Source of the DNA: CAYYOS01 sp964473355
GTDB lineage: Bacteria; Pseudomonadota; Gammaproteobacteria; Burkholderiales; REEB80
Direction of reading: 5' to 3'
Assembly (NCBI GenBank): GCA_964473355.1
Contig: CAYYOS010000006.1
Location: forward strand, 1-33,931
DNA: 33,931 nucleotides
Shown: one piece after another, positions 29,709-33,931 of the stretch
How the letters are laid out: each line of letters begins with the position of its first letter
Numbering within the stretch: position 1 is the stretch's first letter
Notes under the pieces: generated by a model
Seen by the model: only the letters and a program-made list of their open reading frames with translations
Database searches by the model: none
Told to the model about the DNA's origin: nothing
Translations under genes and position numbers: made by a program

Positions 29709-31733
29709 TTAAAGCAACGGCACCATCAACAAAGCAACAATATTAATGATCTTAATTAAAGGGTTCACTGCCGGGCCAGCGGTATCTTTATAGGGGTCGC
29801 CAACAGTATCACCGGTAACGGCCGCTTTATGCGCTTCTGAACCCTTGCCGCCAAAGTGATTATCTTCGATATATTTCTTAGCATTATCCCAAGCACCGCC
29901 ACCGGTGGTCATGGAAATTGCCACGAATAATCCGGTAACGATGGAGCCCATCAATACACCGCCCAGAGCCTGCGCACCTAAGAAGTAACCGACCAGAACC
30001 GGAACCAAAATGGGCAGCAGGGAAGGTATAATCATTTCCTTAATCGCCGCTTTGGTCAGCATATCTACCGCGCGGGAATAGTCTGGCTTGGCGGTGCCTT
30101 CCATTAAACCGGGAATTTCTTTAAATTGCCGGCGTACTTCGATCACAACGGCACCCGCCGAGCGCCCAACCGCTTCCATTGCCATTGCCCCGAACAGATA
30201 CGGTACTAAGCCGCCAATAAATAAACCGACGATCACCAAATGATTGGATAAATCAAACGTCGTCGCCCCGCCGGTGTGAATGCTCAGCCCATGGGTAAAA
30301 TCCGCAAACAATACCAAAGACGCCAAAGCGGCGGAGCCGATGGCATAACCTTTGGTTACTGCTTTAGTGGTGTTGCCCACGGCGTCCAAGGGATCGGTAA
30401 TCGCTCGAATCGAATCAGGCAAACCAGCCATCTCCGCGATTCCCCCGGCGTTGTCGGTCACCGGTCCGTAGGCGTCTAACGCGACGATCATACCCGCCAT
30501 AGAAAGCATGGACGTAGCGGCAATGGCGATGCCATAAATGCCTGCCAATGCGTACGCGGCTAAAATGCCGGCACAAATAACCAAGACAGGCGCCATGGTG
30601 GACTTCATAGAAACCGCCAAACCGGCGATGACGTTGGTGCCATGGCCGGTGGTGGAAGCCTCTGCAATGTAGCGCACCGGTTTATATTCCGTAGCCGTAT
30701 AGTATTCCGTGATGACTACTAATAATGCGGTGACAGCCAAGCCAATTAAAGCGGCAAAGTAGATGTTAAGCGTTGTGTAGTTCCCCGGATTATTTGCCAT
30801 GAACCAATTGGTAACGGGGTAATACGCAATCGCGGACAAGACGCCCGCGACGATTAAGCCGCGATACAACGCATTCATAATCTTGCCACCGTCTCTGGCT
30901 TTAACAAAAAAAGTGCCAATAATGGAAGCAATAATAGAAACGCCGCCTAATACTAAGGGATAAAGCAAGGCATTGCCAAAGGTCGGCATGAGTAAGCCAC
31001 CCAAAAGCATGGTGGCGATAATGGTTACTGCATAGGTCTCGAACAAATCCGCAGCCATGCCGGCGCAATCACCGACATTATCGCCAACGTTATCCGCGAT
31101 TACAGCGGGATTTCTCGGGTCATCTTCAGGAATACCGGCCTCGACTTTGCCGACTAAGTCCGCGCCGACGTCCGCACCTTTAGTGAAAATGCCACCGCCC
31201 AAACGCGCGAAGATAGAGATTAGAGAACCGCCAAAAGCTAAACCGACTAAAGGCGTGATGTCGACGGCTTGTCCGGCGGGGGTGAGTACTTGCAATACGT
31301 AAAAATAGCCGGCAACCCCCAAAAGCCCTAAGCCGATTACGAACATACCCGTCACCGCACCGCTTTTAAACGCAATATTGAGTGCCGCATTTAAGCCATT
31401 TTTAGCCGCCTCTGCGGTGCGCACATTGGCGCGCACGGAGACGTTCATGCCGATATAACCCGTCGCGGCAGAAGCGATTGCGCCTATGGCAAATCCAATT
31501 GCAGTTAAGTTACCTAGATAAATGTAAATCACCGCAAAGAGGATCACGCCGACGACGCTAATAGTCATGTATTGACGATTTAAATAGGCAGAAGCACCCT
31601 CTTGGATGGCAGCGGCAATTTCGCGCATGCGGTCATTGCCATCTGGTTTGCGGGAAATCCATGCAATGGAGAAGATGCCGTAGATAATGGCAAGCGCGGC
31701 GCTAGCTAATGCGAAAAGTAATCCCTCGGACAT
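29709..31733 (-). CDS. hppA: K+-independent proton-translocating membrane pyrophosphatase
   Basis: A 674-residue membrane pyrophosphatase (about 16 helices) that couples PPi hydrolysis to ion pumping. Hallmarks: GGGIFTKGADVGADLVGKVE (substrate/Mg site), DNVGDNVGDCAGMAADLFET, and the C-terminal GGGAWDNAKKYIE with GDTVGDPYKDTAGPAVNPL. The key subclass segment reads GNTTKAVTKG; Lys after GNTT (instead of Ala) marks the K+-independent, proton-pumping class. A strong ribosome site (AGGAGG) precedes ATG 31733. It lies downstream of the PPi-dependent phosphofructokinase gene on the same strand, with 198 bases between, an arrangement known from methanotrophs such as Methylococcus. It can recover PPi energy as proton-motive force or run in reverse. 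Confidence 0.97.
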   Translation of the reverse strand: MSEGLLFALASAALAIIYGIFSIAWISRKPDGNDRMREIAAAIQEGASAYLNRQYMTISVVGVILFAVIYIYLGNLTAIGFAIGAIASAATGYIGMNVSVRANVRTAEAAKNGLNAALNIAFKSGAVTGMFVIGLGLLGVAGYFYVLQVLTPAGQAVDITPLVGLAFGGSLISIFARLGGGIFTKGADVGADLVGKVEAGIPEDDPRNPAVIADNVGDNVGDCAGMAADLFETYAVTIIATMLLGGLLMPTFGNALLYPLVLGGVSIIASIIGTFFVKARDGGKIMNALYRGLIVAGVLSAIAYYPVTNWFMANNPGNYTTLNIYFAALIGLAVTALLVVITEYYTATEYKPVRYIAEASTTGHGTNVIAGLAVSMKSTMAPVLVICAGILAAYALAGIYGIAIAATSMLSMAGMIVALDAYGPVTDNAGGIAEMAGLPDSIRAITDPLDAVGNTTKAVTKGYAIGSAALASLVLFADFTHGLSIHTGGATTFDLSNHLVIVGLFIGGLVPYLFGAMAMEAVGRSAGAVVIEVRRQFKEIPGLMEGTAKPDYSRAVDMLTKAAIKEMIIPSLLPILVPVLVGYFLGAQALGGVLMGSIVTGLFVAISMTTGGGAWDNAKKYIEDNHFGGKGSEAHKAAVTGDTVGDPYKDTAGPAVNPLIKIINIVALLMVPLL

Positions 31734-31931
31734 GCAATCCTCCTAAAAAAGTTTGTTCTAAGTACTAAATTTATCTTTGATTGCCCAAACCCCTTCAATA
31801 CAGATACCGGGTACAAAACCAAATACTATGTAGCCCGACCTCTTTAATGCGCTAATCTACCGCCGATTGTCCTGCTAACGCTGCTCTTCGGATAAAAACA
31901 CCTTAGCCAAATTTTCGCCCTCAAAAGCCAC

Positions 31932-33194
31932 TTAAACTTTAAACTCCCCTTTAAGTTTTTTAGGGACGGCAATGTTTTTTAGTTTCACATAATTCGGCAA
32001 GCCATTTTTAAAGGGCGGGTAATCCTCACCTTTGATTAATGGTGCGAGATAGGTGCGGCATTTAGGCGTGATCCCGAAACCATCTTTAGTGATGTAGTCG
32101 CGCGGCATCATTTTTTCTTGATTGGCGACGTCTTTTAACTGCGCCATGCCGATTTTCCACTTATACGGTTGATTAGAGGTGCGCACGATAATCGGCATTA
32201 CGGCGTTGTGACCTTTCAGCGCAAATTCTACGGCGGCCTTGCCTACCGCGTAGGCCTGATCAACATCTGTTTTAGAAGCGATGTGCCGTGCGGCGCGCTG
32301 CAAATAGTCGGCCACGGCCCAATGGTATTTATAACCCAGCTTTTCTTTAACCAAGTTAGCGATCACCGGCGCCACACCACCCAGTTGCGCATGACCGAAG
32401 GCATCGCGTAAACCCGACTCTGCTAAAAATTTGCCTTCGGAATTTTTCACACCCTCGGATACCGCAATGGCGCAGTAACCATGCCTTTTTACCGAGTCAT
32501 CCACTTTTGCTAAGAATTTTGTTTCGTCAAAAGTGATTTCTGGAAATAACAAAATATGCGGCGCATCGCTTTCAGTTTCATGCGCTAATCCGCACGCGGC
32601 CGTGATCCATCCGGCGTGGCGGCCCATCACTTCCAGAACAAACACTTTGGTGGACGTTTTGGCCATGGAAGCCACGTCGAACCCGGCTTCGCGAATACTG
32701 GTTGCCACATACTTGGCAACGGAGCCAAAGCCAGGACAGCAGTCGGTTAAAGGTAAATCGTTATCTACGGTTTTGGGTATGCCGACGCAAATAATCGGAT
32801 AACCCAATTGCGCGCCAATTTGCGAAACTTTGTGCGCGGTGTCTTGTGAATCCCCGCCGCCGTTATAGAAAAAATAGCCGATGTTGTGCGCCTTAAAAAC
32901 CTCAATCAAGCGTTCGTACTGTTCTTGATTTTCTTTTAACCCTTTAAGTTTATAGCGGCAGGACCCAAACGCGCCGGAGGGCGTGTAGCGCAAAGCTGCA
33001 ATGGAGCTTGCGGAATCTTTACTGGTGTCGATTAAATTTTCAGTTAAGGCGCCGATAATACCGTTACGCCCCGCGTAAACCTTGCCGATCTTGTCTTTAT
33101 ATTTGCGCGCGGTTTCAATGACGCCACATGCTGAGGCGTTGATAACGGCGGTGACGCCACCCGATTGCGCGTAAAACGCGTTTTGCTTTGCCAT
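31932..33194 (-). CDS. pfp: Pyrophosphate-dependent 6-phosphofructokinase
   Basis: A 420-residue PFK-family enzyme that interconverts fructose-6-phosphate and fructose-1,6-bisphosphate using PPi/Pi, reversibly. Two residues mark PPi use: Asp115 in NGGGDSQDTA (ATP enzymes have Gly there) and Lys141 in GIPKTVDND (ATP enzymes have Gly). Catalytic Asp144/Asp146 are in TVDND, and VMGRHAGW is the sugar-phosphate motif. The first position of the usual GGDD motif is Gly here (GGGD), a subgroup variant. ATG 33194 has AGGA 7 bases upstream. It sits between adk and hppA on the same strand. Confidence 0.96.
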   Translation of the reverse strand: MAKQNAFYAQSGGVTAVINASACGVIETARKYKDKIGKVYAGRNGIIGALTENLIDTSKDSASSIAALRYTPSGAFGSCRYKLKGLKENQEQYERLIEVFKAHNIGYFFYNGGGDSQDTAHKVSQIGAQLGYPIICVGIPKTVDNDLPLTDCCPGFGSVAKYVATSIREAGFDVASMAKTSTKVFVLEVMGRHAGWITAACGLAHETESDAPHILLFPEITFDETKFLAKVDDSVKRHGYCAIAVSEGVKNSEGKFLAESGLRDAFGHAQLGGVAPVIANLVKEKLGYKYHWAVADYLQRAARHIASKTDVDQAYAVGKAAVEFALKGHNAVMPIIVRTSNQPYKWKIGMAQLKDVANQEKMMPRDYITKDGFGITPKCRTYLAPLIKGEDYPPFKNGLPNYVKLKNIAVPKKLKGEFKV

Positions 33195-33421
33195 ACTTTA
33201 GTCCTATATATAATAATTTTTGATTTTTTTGCCAGTGATGCCATGCGACACCAACCCGTTCTGGGGATCTGCCTGCAGTCTGGGCAAACTTATGACGCAC
33301 CCAATCGGGCCTCGTAACTTTCTTTCTCTTCTCCCGCTCCGTTTGATTATCGAACCGAGAGCTCGCTGGGCGTGGATAGAGCCCTCGCCACAACAAGCCC
33401 CTAAGTCGGGTGTTAGATAGT

Positions 33422-33931
33422 TTATTTTAAAGCGGCGAAAATCCGGTCGCGAATTTCTTCTACTTTGCCAACGCCCTCAACTTTAACGTATTTCGGCGCA
33501 CCCGGCTCACCCTTAGCTGCCCATTGCGAATAGTAAGCGACCAAAGGTTCCGTTTGCGCATGATATACGTCCAAACGCTTTTTGACCGTTGCTTCAGTGT
33601 CGTCTTCCCGCTGAATTAAATCTTCACCGGTTTCGTCGTCCTTGCCAGCGACTTTTGGTGGGTTAAAGACCACATGATAGGTGCGTCCCGACGCGACGTG
33701 TACGCGCCGGCCGCTCATGCGTCGAATAATCTCTTCGTCTGCTACGGCGATTTCCACTACATAGTCGATCGGCACGTTGGCTTGTTTCATGGCGTCAGCC
33801 TGGGGAATGGTGCGCGGAAATCCATCGAATAAAAAGCCCTTGGCGCAATCCGGTTCTTTAATTCTATCTTTTACTAAACCAATAATAATGTCATCCGACA
33901 CCAAACCACCGGCGTCCATAATTTTTTTTGC
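33422..33931 (-). CDS. adk: Adenylate kinase, 5' part missing at window edge
   Basis: The C-terminal 169 residues of adenylate kinase (AMP + ATP to 2 ADP); the N-terminal P-loop lies beyond the window. Visible: GGLVSDDIIIGLV, GFLFDGFPRTIPQAD (AMP-binding), SGRRVHVASGRTYHVVFNPP (start of the LID), EDLIQREDDTEATVKKRL and the ending RIFAALK. The LID is the long form without zinc Cys residues, as in Proteobacteria. The frame is open to the window end through AlaLysLysIle before Met. It heads the minus-strand adk-pfp-hppA series; the 227 bases between adk and pfp (33195-33421) show no gene, tRNA or clear terminator. Confidence 0.95.
   Translation of the reverse strand, partial: AKKIMDAGGLVSDDIIIGLVKDRIKEPDCAKGFLFDGFPRTIPQADAMKQANVPIDYVVEIAVADEEIIRRMSGRRVHVASGRTYHVVFNPPKVAGKDDETGEDLIQREDDTEATVKKRLDVYHAQTEPLVAYYSQWAAKGEPGAPKYVKVEGVGKVEEIRDRIFAALK

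Noticed and set aside
31734..31931. Promoter or riboswitch upstream of hppA
   Set aside because: A TTGAAG-17-GATAAA pair can be found but both hexamers are weak, and no conserved riboswitch-like structure was evident.
33195..33240. CTGGCA-17-TATATA promoter-like pair before pfp (minus strand)
   Set aside because: The implied start site would lie downstream of the AGGA ribosome site, leaving a transcript without it; the AT-rich run makes chance matches likely.

Overview
The window reads as chromosomal DNA of a betaproteobacterium, most likely close to the Nitrosomonadales/methylotroph-type lineages. This is inferred from gene content (ratA-rnfH pair, lplT, a LysR/amidotransferase/small-protein trio, and pyrophosphate-dependent phosphofructokinase next to a proton-pumping pyrophosphatase), not from a marker-gene search. 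Base composition looks intermediate (roughly half G+C by eye). One run of ten N (12130-12139) marks an assembly join. The right end cuts through adenylate kinase. No rRNA, tRNA or CRISPR array was seen.

Layout. 17-580: a REP-associated tyrosine transposase followed by a REP-like hairpin. 581-2600 (minus): a LysR regulator, a class-I amidotransferase homologue that has lost its catalytic Cys and His, and a small helical protein, all overlapping end to end. 2681-4402 (plus): a small TM2-like membrane protein and the lysophospholipid transporter LplT. 4425-6531 (minus): an OmpR-family regulator and its sensor kinase. 6783-7529 (plus): a secreted alpha/beta hydrolase. 7581-11111 (minus): chrB and two full-length chrA genes for chromate resistance. 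11180-13043 (plus): a secreted metallo-beta-lactamase-fold protein with a destroyed HxHxDH motif, the N gap, and a second copy of the alpha/beta hydrolase. 13067-19590 (plus): a tight six-gene MoxR/Bat-type operon (MoxR ATPase, DUF58, DUF4381-like, VWA, VWA-TPR fusion, BatD). 19591-20305 (minus): rnfH and ratA.

20422-24624 (minus) is a four-gene cluster: a DUF1800 protein with N-terminal repeats, a Tat-exported DUF1501 protein, and two paralogous small exported helical proteins. It is divergent from an OmpR/EnvZ-like two-component pair (24790-26825), which converges on a large secreted fibronectin-type-III protein (26815-29067, minus). 29302-33931 (minus) holds a small exported protein with its own terminator, then, in upstream order, adk (partial), pfp and hppA: a pyrophosphate/adenylate energy module.

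The best candidates for something undescribed are (1) the DUF1800-DUF1501-twin small protein operon beside its own two-component system; (2) the exported hydrolase and degenerate MBL protein placed directly upstream of a MoxR/Bat chaperone-like operon, with the hydrolase duplicated on the far side of the chromate cluster; and (3) several conserved-fold proteins that have lost catalytic or metal-binding residues (amidotransferase, MBL protein, VWA domain of the BatB-like protein).
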